Shown: positions 1-11,416 of the stretch, one piece after another | How positions within the stretch are numbered: the stretch's first letter is position 1 | How the letters are laid out: every line of letters starts with the position of its first letter | Assembly: GCA_029216955.1 (NCBI GenBank) | Contig: JANAVB010033217.1 | Coordinates: forward strand, 1,871,059 to 1,935,058 | From: Iris pallida | Taxonomy: Eukaryota; Streptophyta; Magnoliopsida; Asparagales; Iridaceae | Length of the DNA: 64,000 nucleotides | Direction: 5' to 3' | Notes under the pieces: generated by a model | Database searches by the model: none | Seen by the model: the letters and a program-made list of their open reading frames with translations, nothing else | What the model was told of the DNA's origin: nothing | Program-made: the position numbers and the translations under genes

Positions 1-823
1 GCCTTCTCTTCAGGGGTGCTGACCAAGTTCTCCGCGAAGCGGCTAAGGCGAGAAAACTTCGATGTGTACTCGTCGACGGTGTGGTTGCCCTGCTCTAAGT
101 GCTCGAACTGACTCACCAACGCCTCTCGTGCTACGTATGAATAGAATTTCTTCTTGAACAGTCGCTTGAACTCCTCCCAAGTCACATCTGGAGCAGAAAA
201 TTGGGGCTCGCCTTGGTACCACGTCCGTGCGATGTCGAAAAGCTGTCCACTAGCTGACTCAATCTTCAGATCTTCTGGAACTCGGGCCATCTTCAGGTAT
301 CGTTCGACGTTCTCCAACCACTCATCAGTATAGAGAATCCCTTCGGTCCCATGGAATTCACTGGGCCGAAGGTCCATAAAGTTCTTGGACATCCCAGGGC
401 GCTGTCGCGGAGCACCTCTAATCTGAAGAGCCTCCCTCAAAGTGTCGCAAAACATGTTGGCTTGTTGCTGGAAGATCAATTAGAGTATGACATTGTCCAG
501 TGCCGGTGGCGGAGGTGTACTGGATACATCATCGGGGCTGGATACATCGCCGGCGGTAGGTGCATGGCAAATGTTGGATACATCGCTGGTGCTGGATACG
601 GGACTTGTGTTGAGGGTGGAACAGATGCTGGTTGTGGAGTCTGCGGTAGAAACTGCGGGGGTGGTGGAATGTCGTCTCTACGGAATCTCGAGAGCTACAG
701 CTGTGATGGATTGCCCGTATGAGTGAGCTAGCCTCCTTGTGTTGGTGGGATCATATATGTGAAGAAGCCTCATGCAGCCGGTGGAGTGTTCAAGGGTGCG
801 TTGTTCCTGTCTTGAGAGTCCAT
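1..823 (-). pseudogene. Ty3/gypsy gag fragment (element runs off the window start)
   Basis: Read on the minus strand, positions ~470 down to 1 form one open frame with the classic plant gypsy capsid pattern: DEWLENVERYLKMARVPED, then a tryptophan-centred WYQGEP, then FKKKFYSYVAREALVSQFEH and TSKFSRLSRFAENLVS. This is the retrotransposon gag domain, which packages element RNA. The start codon is most likely at 823 (MDSQDRNNAPL). Between ~823 and ~480 the frame is broken: a TGA comes 17 codons after the ATG, and a TAA near 482 sits just before the Gln-rich QQQANM stretch, so at least two frameshifts or stops exist. The protein continues beyond base 1. The leader and LTR of the same element lie at 824-~1,550. 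The domain call is secure; assignment to a particular chromovirus lineage is not. Confidence 0.85.
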
Positions 824-1020
824 CTTAACTATAACAAAAGAAGACACTTTTAGCCGTTAAAGAATTTCAAGCAGGATGCAAGTCAAGGATTCAATGAAAT
901 CAAGGATTAAGGATTAACAAGGAGTCAAAACATGTGGATGAGATCCTAAGTGTCTAAACCTATTCGCAGGCTCACGACGGTATAGTGACGTAAACGAAGT
1001 GATTAACGTTGACCTGTATG

Positions 1021-1028
1021 GGCCACCA
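1021..1028 (-). other. Possible primer-binding site of the left gypsy element
   Basis: On the minus strand TGGTGGCC begins 8 bases after the LTR end (TGACA at 1,037-1,041 on that strand). The same TGGTGGCC follows the 5' LTR of the gypsy element at 44,908-58,081 by 9 bases. Position and conservation suggest a tRNA primer site with an unusual spacer. The tRNA was not identified. Confidence 0.35.
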
Positions 1029-1036
1029 AAAACACT

Positions 1037-1550
1037 TGTCACGACCCGCACCCGCATTTCGGATACGAAGCGTGTCTAAGCCCAGCCTACGCCGCAGTGT
1101 CGGCGGTAGAACGCTGTCTATAACTCACAAGTCACTGAATCTAGAATCTTATAGTAATCTATATCTAAGGAATGCCCTGCATCTAGGACTGCTGCTTGAT
1201 CCCAAAGCCCTGCTTATCATTTTCCTGTGATGTACTCAGGGAATATGGTGATACCTACTTCTAATCTTGTAGTCTAACCGAGGGTTAACTGAGGGAATTA
1301 CATTTGAAATTTGAACACAAGGGTGTGCTATATACAGGGTTTTAAATTACAGAAGGCTAATCCTCTTATACATATACTAGTGTTTCGATTCCTGGAAGGA
1401 TTTGATTTAAATCTCATCTCAGTCCAGAATTCATATTGAACCCAGGGTCATGGGTTCGATTTAAGAAGGAAAATTTTGAATATAAGAGACATTTGTACTA
1501 AGGCCTGTGTTAATAATTTTATTACTCATTTGAACCCTCTATTAGTATTT
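1037..1550 (-). repeat. LTR of the left gypsy element, inner edge clear, outer edge uncertain
   Basis: On the plus strand the inner edge is TGTCACGACCCG at 1,037, the terminal motif expected of a gypsy LTR. On the minus strand a TATA box (TGTATATAGCA, about 1,327-1,339) gives a plausible promoter for the gag that follows. Only one LTR is inside the window, so the outer boundary (~1,530-1,555, just beyond the end of PMD gene A) is estimated from loss of recognisable sequence and not from a target duplication. Confidence 0.55.
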
Positions 1551-2156
1551 CAAATAAACCAATATAAAATGTAACAAATGTATGTGACAAATAAATAATA
1601 AAATAAAAAAAATATGCGAGGATAAAATTGGTCAAGGGGTTGACAGACAATACTTGGAATCAAAGAAAAATCAGGTATCTTTTGGAGTAAGCCAAATTGT
1701 CGAAGCACGCGGTCGGGATGATACGGCTCTACACAGTCAAATGCACGTATGCATCCGTGGTAGAAAATAACATTGTCCCGAGGATAAGAGTCCCTCATCC
1801 CATTATAGGGTGTCCAATTGACCTACATCATAAAAGTGGCATAATTAGTAATACATAGAACACATAAATAAATGGCATAAATGAATGTAATAACACTCAC
1901 ACTATGTACTTGTAGATTGTCCAAAATCTCCCTCAAGGCCAAGACTCGGTCGACAGTTCCTGCAGACTGGGATCTATTGGCCTACCTCAAAGCAAGTGGA
2001 TCGTCCAACTTATAATTGACATTATGGGTTGGCCTTGTGAAGGAAAAATACTCGTATATCCAGGCCTAAAAAAACATATATCAGACATATAAACATAACA
2101 TAAATATCGAGCATATAATAACATAAAAAACATGCATATAAGAAGAAGAGATAGCT

Positions 2157-4681
2157 TGTCACGCCCCAGAACCAGAATACTGGAGAGCGGGGGCAGACAT
2201 AGCCAGCTACGTATATGAAATGGAATCCACCTCGCTATACGGTCACGGCTGTCTAGATACATGAGGGTTTATCTACAAGCCAACAGTCTCTTAAGGTCAT
2301 GAACAAGCCTAGTGTCTCAATCACAAGCAAGTAAGTAAAAGTCACAAGATGTATGATCATTAAATATACAATAGTAAGGCGTCCCAAACATTACATATTC
2401 AGTTGATCATGGAGCTAGTCGTTACAAAATGTCAGGACTAGCAAGAGTTTAGTCATACATGATCAACCCTAGGATCTGTTAATCATGTTACAGCCCGTAG
2501 GCAGACAGTAAGTATGTGCAATCGAGCTAAACAGGTGCTCGTCGGCTAAACGCCTCAAAAGAATATTTTTACAAGGGAGTGGGAGAGCAAAATAAAACCC
2601 ACTCGTTGCCGGGATTCCTTCTAGTGTTCACCATCTGGCAGGAAGGTCGGTAGATCCTCTGGAGCTGCTCCAAAATCTGGCCACACAAAACCAGCTGGGT
2701 CAGACCCCAGAAAGAGCAAGTGCCACAAAGGAGGCTTCACTTAAGAACTAAAACCAGCAATCAGCACAAGATATAAATAAAAGTAAGAACTGGAAATAAA
2801 GAAAATACACCAGGATGATATACGAGGAGATAACCATGGAACTATTCAGATAACAAGGTTACAACCCGTAAACCAAACAAGGACCGGGGTTGTAACCCTT
2901 CGTCTGAACAGAACTTGGAATTCTCACCATTTATCGGTAAAATAAATACAAGCATTCTGGTCATTCAATAATCTGGAACAGGATCAGGGCAAGACTAGAC
3001 TGGTTAGACTCCATCCAATCATTTTACGGCCAAGCAAGAATTACGGCTTGATACTTTAACTAACTAGGGTTGTCACAAGCCTAATTACTAACAAGATGCA
3101 GTGAGATTATTCCACGGCCACAAGCCCTACAGACCATCCAGGTTACCCGGGTTAAAAGATTAGAGTTGAATTCAGGTGGGTACATTGTCCAGGAAACGAA
3201 TGTACCCTTAGGTAGCTTGAAGTGTGCAACACATGACAGTGTGCTGGAAATGTGTCCTACTCGACGGCAGGCTACAGATCCCAAGGCGTGCCCAGGTAAC
3301 GGGATTGTCTGTAGCTGGGAAATCTTGTCATGACTAATGTATTAATCTAGTTATTAACCTTAGTCCATTTCAGTAGGTACTCCTGACCGTGGTACTCAGG
3401 AGTCCTTGTCCTAGACATGATGCAAGACAGGACTGGTTTATTTATACAAACACAATCGCCCACAGTGTCCAGATTAATTATACAGGTCATGTCATGTCAG
3501 GTAGCCGTCGCAACAGCTATTCGAGATAATCATGTCAGGTTATCATGCCAAGTGTACTTGTCAGGAGTGCGCCACGACGGGCCACTATCAGGTCATGTCA
3601 GGTTATTATGTCAGGAGTGCACCACTACGGGTCACTATCACGTCATGCTCAATTATCAATTCCAAACATATCAAGTAAATTCGTGATTATCAAGTTCAGG
3701 ACAAAAGGCGTAAGGATATAAAATGGACGTTAAATATCTAATAAAATATCAATATACAGGGCTATAGAAGATCCAGGGTAAGTAGGGTCAGGTTCGCTCA
3801 AGTCAGGCTACGCTCAAGTCAGGATACGCTCAGGTCATACGCTTCCAAAAGGCAGCGTATGTACTCCATACGACTCCTCTTCAAGGCAGCGTATGAGGTC
3901 CATACGACTCCTTGTCAAGGCAGCGTATGAGGTCCATACGACTCCTTGTTAAAGCAGCGTATGCAAGACATACGCCTCCAAAAGGCAGCGTATGTACCAG
4001 ACTGCGCTGCGCTAAAGAGCGCGTGCAGCTCAGTGGCGCAAGCTAAAAAGCTCGCGCACACTGCTCACTGTCTTCTCCAAATCAGCAAGAACTCCATGGT
4101 TTGAACCCAAAGCTTCAAAAGTCCATAACTTGGTCAAAATAAGTCCAAATCCAACTCTTCAAAGGTCAAAATTGGGTAGAATAAAATTCTCTACAACATG
4201 GAACCATCAAAACTTGAAAACAAAGAAGTTTGATAGATCAAAACCACCAAAATCTGAAAATAACTAATTTCTAGATCTACAAAAATTAAAGCCTCAAAAT
4301 AGAAAATGACAAGTTCTAATGTGTCTTAGAAACATGAGGAGAAGCTAATGGAACAATAAAAATGAGTTCTCTTGTGGAAGCAAGTTGCACTTGCCTAGAC
4401 CTCTCTCTTCCTCTCTTTGGTAGGTAAGGAAGTAATGGTGGAGAAGATGATAAATGAAGAGAGAGAAAGGAGAAGGGTTAATAAATGGTAGTGGTGGTGG
4501 TAGGTAGGGGGTTCACTCCTTGGTTCATGATGAACCAAGAGCAATCCCAATCCGAACCAAGGCAACCCAAACCAAGAATAAACCAAGCCCAGGGAGGAAA
4601 TTAAGCAAGGAAATCATGCAATACAAGAATAAATACGTACACGTATTCCAGAAATACGTAATACGAACCACATGCATTACA
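2157..4681 (-). repeat. Solo LTR (gypsy family of the 44,908 element) inside the PMD gene A intron
   Basis: It starts TGTCACGCCCCAGAACCAG, almost identical to the LTR starts at 44,908 and 52,206. It stays alignable through the block around 2,400-2,760, the segment with CTGGCCACACAAAACCAGCT, the ACAAGATGCAGTGAGAT block near 3,090, and the end with GTACACGTATTCC near 4,640. No gag-pol is attached, so it is a recombination product. Both edges show AGCT, but the flanking repeat is imperfect. It lies inside the third intron of PMD gene A, whose donor (GAG|GTAGCT) is only a few bases outside the element. Length is 2.5 kb against 2.34 kb for the intact left LTR. Confidence 0.8.
3838..4005. repeat. 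Minisatellite in the solo LTR
   Basis: Units of roughly 40 bp built on GGCAGCGTATG and CATACGACTCC recur four to five times. GTATG...CATAC makes each unit a small potential hairpin. The related LTRs at 46,420-46,590 and 53,740-53,995 have a quite different CATGCGCCAG minisatellite in the same relative place. Confidence 0.7.
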
Positions 4682-6449
4682 GCTACCTCCAGTAAAGTCA
4701 GATATCCACATATTTGTCGCACCCCACTCCGAGATGCTAATCCAAGCTGTCGATACAAGTATGCTAGAGCAGCTGCTCCCCAAGCATACTCATGGACGTG
4801 GTTGACCGTCTCCAGAAGACTGAGAATTTTTGTGTCCACACGTGTGCCACTCATGTCTGCAAAAATTGTACATCTAAGCACGAACCATAGATATGCACGG
4901 GCTGCACATCTTCTTTTTCTCTCATCCCTACTAGTTACATCTCCACTAAATCGTGAACGGAGCCACTCCAACCGGACCGAGCTACCTCTCTGGCCCTGAA
5001 GAGCATCGACTGCCTCCCTTTCTGTCACCCCCAATAATCTACTAATCATTTTTCTTAGGGGCCTCCGGTCCCCTTGCCGACTCTGGTGCAACCACAGGTA
5101 ATTCACTAACCGGGAGTCCTGTAAGACAAAATACGTCATCCAACATAATTGTCATCTCACCGAATGGCATATGGAATGAGTTGGTCTCCGGTTGCCAACA
5201 CTCAACAAATGCGCAAATTAGATTTTTGTTCGGCGTTTTATACGAAATCCATCTCAAGTTTGGAATTTTGGAACGATGAATCAACAACTTAAAATCATTA
5301 CCCCCTTTACTAAACTTCCATGTCTCCATCTTGGTCGTGTGGCACCAACACCTCAATAAGGGCCTCTCAATCCCATTCCAAATCTGGAACGCCATATGAG
5401 TCTTGAAACTTGGGATAAATCGGGGATCCTTAGGTCTACCGGGACAAGGGCCCGTCAATATATCATCGTCGTCACCTTCTTCTTCCTCATCTTCTTCAGC
5501 ACGTGCTTCATCTTCTTCCTCAGCACGTGCTTTCTCTTCTTCCTCTTCTTCCTCAACACGTTGCTCTGCTTCTTGGAGACTGGTACGTACAGCCTCCTCT
5601 TCTTCCTCAATTTGCATGTTCAAAACATGTCCGGGTTCTTCTCCAACACGTTGCTCGCTAATTTGACTTGCAGCAACTGTTGGACTAGTACGTGCAACTG
5701 CCTCTTCTTCCATAACACATTGCTCTCGCATTTGAATCGGAGCAACTGTTGCTCCTTCTTGACGACTGCTATGTGCAGCTGCCAACTCTTCTAATCGACG
5801 CCTCATATTAGAAGCTGTAGGTGGTCGTCTCCTCATATATGTCATTCCTGCTAAATTGAATGAAATAGCAAGAATTAAACAATCTATACAGTCAAAATGA
5901 ATTGCTCGACCAAAACTGGTCGAACAGATACTTACTGTTCGACATATACAGGTCGAACAAAACAATAGGATGTTCGATCAAGTAGGATCGAACAAGCCGT
6001 GGTTGCTCGACATATGATTGTCGAAATCTTCACAACTGTTCGACTGCTTGGTGTCGAACGTACGGTTTGTTGCCCGACCAACCAGGCTAAGATAGAACAA
6101 CAAATACCCAAAAAAAACCGCAATCGAAGACGAACGCACAAGAAAATGAGGGTTTTCGAAACCCTAAATCAGTGATCCTAAACGAAAGAAATACTCAGTT
6201 CGAAGTAATGAGGAGGTTCGATTTGAAAAACTCACCAAATTGATCTTGGGATTAGGATTGGGATTGATCTTGGGATCGGTCTTCGAATTGGCCCGCCATT
6301 GTAACGATCGAACAATCCGAAACGTCCTCATTGTCGAACTGTTGTGGGTCGAACGGGAGGGGGGGGTCGATTAGAGTGGAGAGAGGAGGGAACTGTGAGA
6401 AAGAATGGAATTTTCGGAGTTTTAAGGGTTTTGTGTAGATGAACAATGG

Positions 6450-6617
6450 GGTGTACTTAGGATTGTTGGTTTGGGAAAAGAGGAGAGTGGGGTGTGCTTA
6501 GAAAGCCTGGGGATAAGGGTATTTCTGCCAAATAGTGGGGTGTACATAGTATTTTTGTAAGTTTTATTAACTATATATGCGGTGTACTTAGTAATTGGGG
6601 TGTTCTAAGTAAGTCAT
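6450..6617. repeat. Cluster of GGGGTGTACTTAG-like subterminal motifs
   Basis: Five related motifs (GGGGTGTACTTAG and one- to three-base variants) stand at about 6,451, 6,487, 6,537, 6,581 and 6,597. Inverted matches occur on the far side of the 6,618-9,168 element at ~9,177 and ~9,243, including the longer GGAGAGTGGGGTGT. Such clustered motifs are typical of the subterminal regions of DNA transposons. The element to which they belong is not resolved. Confidence 0.5.
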
Positions 6618-6735
6618 GGGATGTCAATAGCCGGACCCTAAAAATAAGGCTAATTATAAGGGCACATCAAAAACTTATCAGGGCTATCCAGGATTGGGGC
6701 TAGCCTATGTTTGTGAAAAAATTACTAGGGCTATC

Positions 6736-8030
6736 TAGACCTGTCAATGGATAGTCGAAAATTCGAATCTGATTCGACTCCGTATCCGAATTTTCGGATA
6801 TTTTTCGAAATTTCGGATATCGGATTCGGATATCCGAATATTTTTCGGATATTGTCTTTTTTCGGATACAAATTCGGATATTAAGGTATTCGAATCCGTT
6901 AATATCCGATCCGACTTAAATTACAAATTTCGGATATCGAATTCGGATATCGGATTCGGATATCCAAAATTTTATATATATTGTAGTATAATGTATATGT
7001 AATATATATTAATTAATAGAGAAGATTAAAATTTTTTATTCTCAACTGACTTTTACATAAATCGATTATAATATAATATATAGGCTTAATTGCACTTTGC
7101 TACCCTCAACTATTCCGCCTTTTCAACTTGATACCATAAACTTTTTTTCGTAACAAATTGGTACCTCAACTATTATTTTTTTTCAACTTGATACCTAATT
7201 TTTCAAAAATTCCGAAAATGCCCTTCCCTCTTCCTTCCCTCCACCCCCTTCCCCACTCCGGCCACCCCCCCTGCTAGCTCTGGCCGCCCCACCCCCTCCC
7301 CCTGCTAGCTCCGACCCTCCCCCCCCCCGCTAGCTCCGGCCGCCCCCCTGCTAGCTTCGGCCACCCCCTGCCCCGCCTCCCGCCCCGCCCTCCCTCCCCA
7401 GCCCCCCTCGTCCCGTGCTGCCGCGGCCTAGGGGAGAGGCGGGGGCGGGCGGGCGGCCGGAGCGAGCAGGGGGGGTGGGGGGCGGGGGGGGGGGGGGGGG
7501 GCGGAGCTAGCAGGGGGGGCGGCCGGAGTGAGCAGGGGGGGCGGCCGGAGCGTGCAGGGAGGGAGGGTTAGGGGTAGGGGCATTTTAGTCCAAAATAACA
7601 TCTGGGTACCAAATTGTTACAAAAAATAGTTTAGGGTACAAAGTTGAAAAATGGTAATAGTTGAGGGTAGCAAAGTGCAATTAAGCCTAATATATATATA
7701 ATAGTAATATATATATATTAATTACAATTTACAACAGAAGAAGAAGAAAGGACTCAAATATGTAGAGCACTTGAATTTGGTTTTCGGATATTCGGATAAT
7801 TAAATTTTTAATATTTCGGATTTCGGATATTCGAATAATAGCATTCGAATTTTTTAACTAATCGGATTGGATATTATCCGATATCCGTTAAACTAAACTG
7901 ATACGAATTCGAAGTATCAAAAGAGATATCCGTTCTGATATCGGATCGAATTCGGATATTACAAAACAAATTCGGATACGGATACAGATATTGTCCTGTC
8001 CGTACCGATAAGCATCCGTTGACACCCCTA
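6736..8030. mobile_element. Non-autonomous hAT element
   Basis: The ends are TAGACCTGTCAAYGGAT on the left and TAGGGGTGTCAACGGAT read inward from the right. They are flanked by 8-bp duplications GGGCTATC (6,728-6,735) and GGACTATC (8,031-8,038), one mismatch apart. An 8-bp duplication with TAG/CAG ends is the hAT signature. The subterminal DNA is a dense array of TTCGGATATCCGAAT-type palindromes. There is no transposase. The ends resemble those of the complete hAT at 54,039 (TAGACCTGTAAATGGACC). A MULE miniature is inserted at 7,083-7,687. Confidence 0.75.
7083..7687. mobile_element. MULE-type miniature element, copy 1
   Basis: A perfect 32-bp terminal inverted repeat starts GGCTTAATTGCACTTTGCTA. 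Similarity continues imperfectly for about 140 bp inward, so the element folds back on itself. The flanks are TAATATATA at 7,074-7,082 and TAATATATA at 7,688-7,696, a perfect 9-bp duplication as made by Mutator-like transposases. The centre is GC-rich, with GCTAGC-spaced blocks and an 18-base G run (7,484-7,501). There is no coding capacity. Copy 2 is at 21,708-22,102. Confidence 0.9.
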
Positions 8031-8462
8031 GGACTATCTCAATTTTCTATTCAAGGGGCTAGCCAAACCCCACATCCCCAAACCCCAAATTCCACTCTCA
8101 TTTGTAAAATTCACTCTCTCTCTTCCAAAACCCTAACTTTCCTCCTCCTCCTCTTCTTCACCATTTCTCACTCCCCAAACTATACATCTTATTCTTCATC
8201 TTCTTCTCCACAATTTCTCCACTCTAAACCCTAGTTTTCTTCTCCATGATTTTCATCAAAACCCTAGTTTTCTCTCCACAATTTTTATTCTCATCATTTT
8301 GATTCCTCACGAATAATGCATGAAAATAAACCATAACATGTTTATTTCATTCTTTCTCACAAAAAATGCATGAAAATAAACCCTAAAATGTATATTTTAT
8401 TATATTATCAAGATAAAAATAAATCCTAACATGTGTTTTTCATTATGCCATTTCGATTTTGG

Positions 8463-8675
8463 GACTGCCAGAAATTGTAGCAGTCCTAAAATGTACTTGC
8501 TGTACAGCAAGTCCCTTTCAGGACTGCCACAATTTCTGACAGTCCTCAATACTTCTAGGACTGCCAGAAATTGTGGCAGTCATGTTGTATAATAGCAAGG
8601 TCCTTTCAAGACTGGCACAATTCTTGGCAGTCCTCAATACTTCTAGGAGTGCCAGAAATTGTGACAGTCCTGATA
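8463..8675. repeat. Array of five imperfect hairpins (GGACTGC...GCAGTCC)
   Basis: Five segments of ~25 bp with stems of the type GGACTGCC/GGCAGTCC around an AGAAATTGT core are separated by AATACTTCTA or GCAAGTCC-type spacers. Each segment is nearly its own reverse complement, so both strands can fold. It lies in the 6,618-9,168 element. No gene is visible in it. Confidence 0.7.
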
Positions 8676-9189
8676 TAAACTTGCTCAACAAATCGATTTC
8701 TTCTAGAATTAGGGTTTCATCCATAATTCCTTCTATTAATGAAGAAAAATTGATTAAAAGATTAATAGATTTGATAGATTTGATAACCCAATTTCTTCTA
8801 CAACTAGGGTTTCATTCATAAACTAGGGTTTGGAGAAAAAAAATATGAGATATTAGAAGGAGAAGAAAATATATGAGATATTAGAAGGAGAGAAAAAAAA
8901 ATGAGAATTAGGATTTCATCCATAAACTAGGGTTTCATCCATTTTTTTTCTTTCTTCTTTCTTCTTTCTTCTTGTTCTTCTTCTTGTGAAAAGAGAGAAA
9001 AAAATTAAAAGAGTTGTCTTTTATACTTAAAAATTGGATAGCCCTGAGTAATTTTTTCAGTGGCAAACTTGTAAATAAATAAAAGTTAAGAATGGACAGC
9101 CCTAATCAACTTTTGATGTGCCCTTATAAATAGCCAAAAATAATTAAGGGTCCGACTATTGACACCCCACCCATTTCTAAGTACACCAA

Positions 9190-9459
9190 AAAAAAAAAAA
9201 AACAAAAAAAAAAAACGTAAAAGTCCTATTCTACCCCCCATTGCTGAGTACACCCCACTCTCCTCCCTCCCCCCTCCTCCTCCTCCCCGCCGCCTCTCCT
9301 CCTCCTCCGACCAGTTCCCTCCTCCTCCTCCGACGACCCTCCCCAGTCCCCCTCCTCCTCCCCGCCGCCTCTCCTCCCCCTCCGCCGCATCTCCTCCGAC
9401 CCCCCCCCCCCCCCCTCATCCCGACCCGCCGCCTCCTCCTCCTCCTCCTCCTCCGACCC

Positions 9460-9508
<49 letters not shown>

Positions 9509-9665
9509 CTCCTCCTCCTCCGTTCGACCACGACCAGTACAGGTCGAACCTACCGCGTCCAAATTTTTTTTTAATTTTTTTTTTTGGGTCGCGGTCGTCG
9601 GGGATCGGAGAGGGGGAAGAGGAGGAGGAGGCGGGTCGGGATGAGGGGGGGTCGGAGGAGGAGGA
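9190..9665. repeat. Low-complexity A-rich, CTCCTC and poly-C block
   Basis: Two A runs (9,187-9,216), then CTCCTC/CCGCC repeats, an uninterrupted run of 46 C (9,461-9,506), T runs, and GGAGGAGG repeats to 9,665. Long open frames here are consequences of base composition and are not called as genes. Confidence 0.85.
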
Positions 9666-10493
9666 GGTGGGTCCCGGAATCTAGGTCCATAGCAATGTCA
9701 TCTGTTTGGAATGGTATGGGGCCATGATCATCTACTAATATGCTTCTATAATTGGTTTCTTATTCGATCTACTTTGTTGAAGATGGTGCCCCAGAATCTA
9801 GGTCCCTTTGTTATACTAGATTATTTTCCATTATCAACATTGGGAAGTCGGTTCTCTCAGTGGGGACTTATTATGTGAACATTCTGTTACTAAGTAACTT
9901 ATGTTTTGTTTGAAGTTCAGTTCAGTTCAATGCATAGTCCTTCATCAGGAATGTGGGAACAGGTGCTCTTTGTTGGAAATTTCCAGCTTGAATTCTGTTG
10001 ATCATTCAAGGTCTACCCATTAATCATTATGCAATAGTTTTAGTTGGGGGGGAGCATGAAAATTGTCGCTAACTCATTATCTGATTGTCAATTTGGATTT
10101 CTTTTGACAATCCTATGTTAAACAAACACGAATTCAACATAACACATTTCAGACTTAGCAACGTTCGGCACCAATTTTGGTGTCATAGTGTACTTCGGAG
10201 TGTCCGTGGTTTGTGCTATACATAGGTGTGTCACGACACAGACACGGCATGAGGTTTGGGATGTCCGTGCTTCTTGGGTTAGAACTAGGAACTTACCTAA
10301 GTGTTAGTTAAGTACAAGGGAAGGGCATGACACATATAATTCTAACTAGTACCTGTAGTTTCAGGCGTGACACGTTTTAATTATTTTTGCTTACGTCTTG
10401 TTACTGCATAGATTCACATATCTTGATACCGGTTAAAAATTCTGCACTAAAAGCTACATTCAGATATCTCAAGAATCTAAAGCATGTTTGTTG
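9666..10493. other. No recognisable gene
   Basis: AT-rich DNA with no supported coding region. The phrase GAATCTAGGTCC occurs twice (~9,677 and ~9,794). A ~95-bp segment at 10,150-10,250 (GTGTCATAGTGTACTTCGGA) recurs in diverged form at 11,785-11,880. Confidence 0.6.
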
Positions 10494-10650
10494 GTCTATG
10501 TTGTACGGACACAGAAAAGTGGTGTCCGTTCCTGTATCCATGTCCATATTAATGCATCATAGGTGATTATCATTGTACCTATTTAAAAATGTATGTATCA
10601 TGTATCCTTATCATGTCCTTATTTGTCTCCATGTATTTTTTCAACATAGG
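10494..10650. mobile_element. Small foldback miniature, copy A
   Basis: It begins CTATGTTGTACGGACAC and ends TTCAACATAG, the inverse of the start. The interior aligns with copy B at 11,417-11,568 (GTGTCCGT and CATGTCCATATT phrases). Part of it is duplicated at 10,610-10,860, where CATGTCCTTATTTG, CTAGTTTGTTA and GGAATATATCCCTCT each appear twice. Target duplication unclear. Confidence 0.5.
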
Positions 10651-11416
10651 TTCTGGTGAAGATAAGCTAATATCTGAAATAATGGAAAATTTCTGGCTAG
10701 TTTGTTACTGATTTTTTTCTCCCTTTTAATTTATGGAATATATCCCTCTTGAAGACCGGAAATTTCTGGCTAATATCATGTCCTTATTTGTTTCCATGTA
10801 TTTGTTCAACATTTTTGGCTAGTTTGTTATCTGAAATAATGGAATATATCCCTCTGAAGACCGGCAGAAGATATGGCGATATACTGGAGCAGTACCTCCA
10901 CCCTGACCACAATGAGAGCATCTCCTGTTGTCTTGTAAAGGTTTGGTGCCATGGGTATTGAGACCCCCGGAGTCATAGACCTCCTTGATATGTATATTTC
11001 TTCTCACCATGTCATTCTTTATGTTCAATTACATTAGTCTTCACAGAATAAATGGCTATGTTGCATGAACATGGACACATTTAAATAAGAACACAATAAG
11101 GATATCATATACATGCATTTTCAGATAGATATAGTAAGTAGTCCTACAGATATATTTTTGTCGTGTCGCTGCAACATAGATAAATGGCATCTCTATAATT
11201 CCAAGCACTATTTGAAACAGTGCAAGTTCATCATATCCTATCAAGTATACATGCATCTTTACATAAAGTTCAAAGGCAAAGTGATATGCATCGAGTGACT
11301 GAAAGTATGTAAATGCTACCTGAGACATCCAGAATCTATCCCATCCCATTGATGACCTGAAAAATATGTCAAGTGTCCTGGTGAGTCTGGTGAAAACACC
11401 GAACTTTTAGATCCTT
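10651..11416. other. Unassigned DNA with a local duplication
   Basis: 10,720-10,862 repeats the ATATATCCCTC-GAAGACCGG and CATGTCCTTATTTG phrases. A minus-strand stretch at ~10,870-10,925 reads CSHCGQGG, reminiscent of a zinc knuckle, but lacks the full Cys/His spacing and any supporting frame, so no gene is called. Confidence 0.5.

Larger units (their letters stand above)
1560..6299 (-). pseudogene. Plant mobile domain (MAIN-like) gene A, decayed, with a solo LTR in an intron
   Basis: Minus-strand gene with four visible exons. Exon 1 starts at ATG 6,299 (MAGQFEDRSQ), has an in-frame TAA, and ends at the GTGAGT near 6,236. Exon 2 (5,847-4,687) joins in phase and encodes a Glu/Asp-rich segment and then the PMD core: LICAFVECWQPETNSFHMPF, GEMTIMLDDVFCLTGLPV, SVRLEWLRSRF, TIFADMSGTRV, YAWGAAALAYLYRQLG and GYLTLLE. 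Exon 3 (2,065-1,901) has WIYEYF, then NYKLDDPLAL in another frame. Exon 4 (1,822-~1,560) has VNWTPY and CVEPYHPDRVLRQFG. Family members MAIN and MAIL1 are nuclear proteins involved in transposon silencing and genome stability, and many relatives are transposon-borne. Breaks: a frameshift near 5,050, a frameshift and TAG in exon 3, and a lost 3' end beside the gypsy LTR. It is almost certainly non-functional. Whether it is a host gene or transposon cargo cannot be decided here. Confidence 0.85.
6618..9168. mobile_element. Foldback/TIR DNA element hosting two nested insertions
   Basis: The left end GGGATGTCAATAGCCGGACC and the reverse complement of the right end, GGGGTGTCAATAGTCGGACC, pair. Similarity continues for about 75 bp through TATAAGGGCACATCAAAA to AGGGCTRTCC. 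After removing the nested hAT (6,736-8,030) the element is ~1.25 kb with no transposase. Its interior (8,040-9,050) holds a hairpin array and AGGGTTTCATCCAT duplications. Inverted similarity may extend outward to ~6,482 and ~9,262, so these boundaries are the inner estimate. No convincing target duplication was found. Confidence 0.6.

Noticed and set aside
5396..5794. Plus-strand frame rich in Phe, Cys and Ser opposite PMD gene A
   Set aside because: It is the complement of the Glu/Asp-rich (GAA/GAG) coding segment of PMD exon 2.
1560..6299. PMD gene A as an active host MAIN/MAIL gene
   Set aside because: A stop in exon 1, frameshifts near 5,050 and in exon 3, and loss of the 3' end argue against function.
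9159..9684. Long proline-rich and glycine-rich frames on both strands
   Set aside because: They are produced by CTCCTC repeats and a 46-base C run; no domain, start context or splice structure supports a gene.
10819..11028. Minus-strand CSHCGQGG as a gag or MULE zinc knuckle
   Set aside because: The remaining His/Cys positions are missing and neighbouring sequence has no gag or transposase signal.
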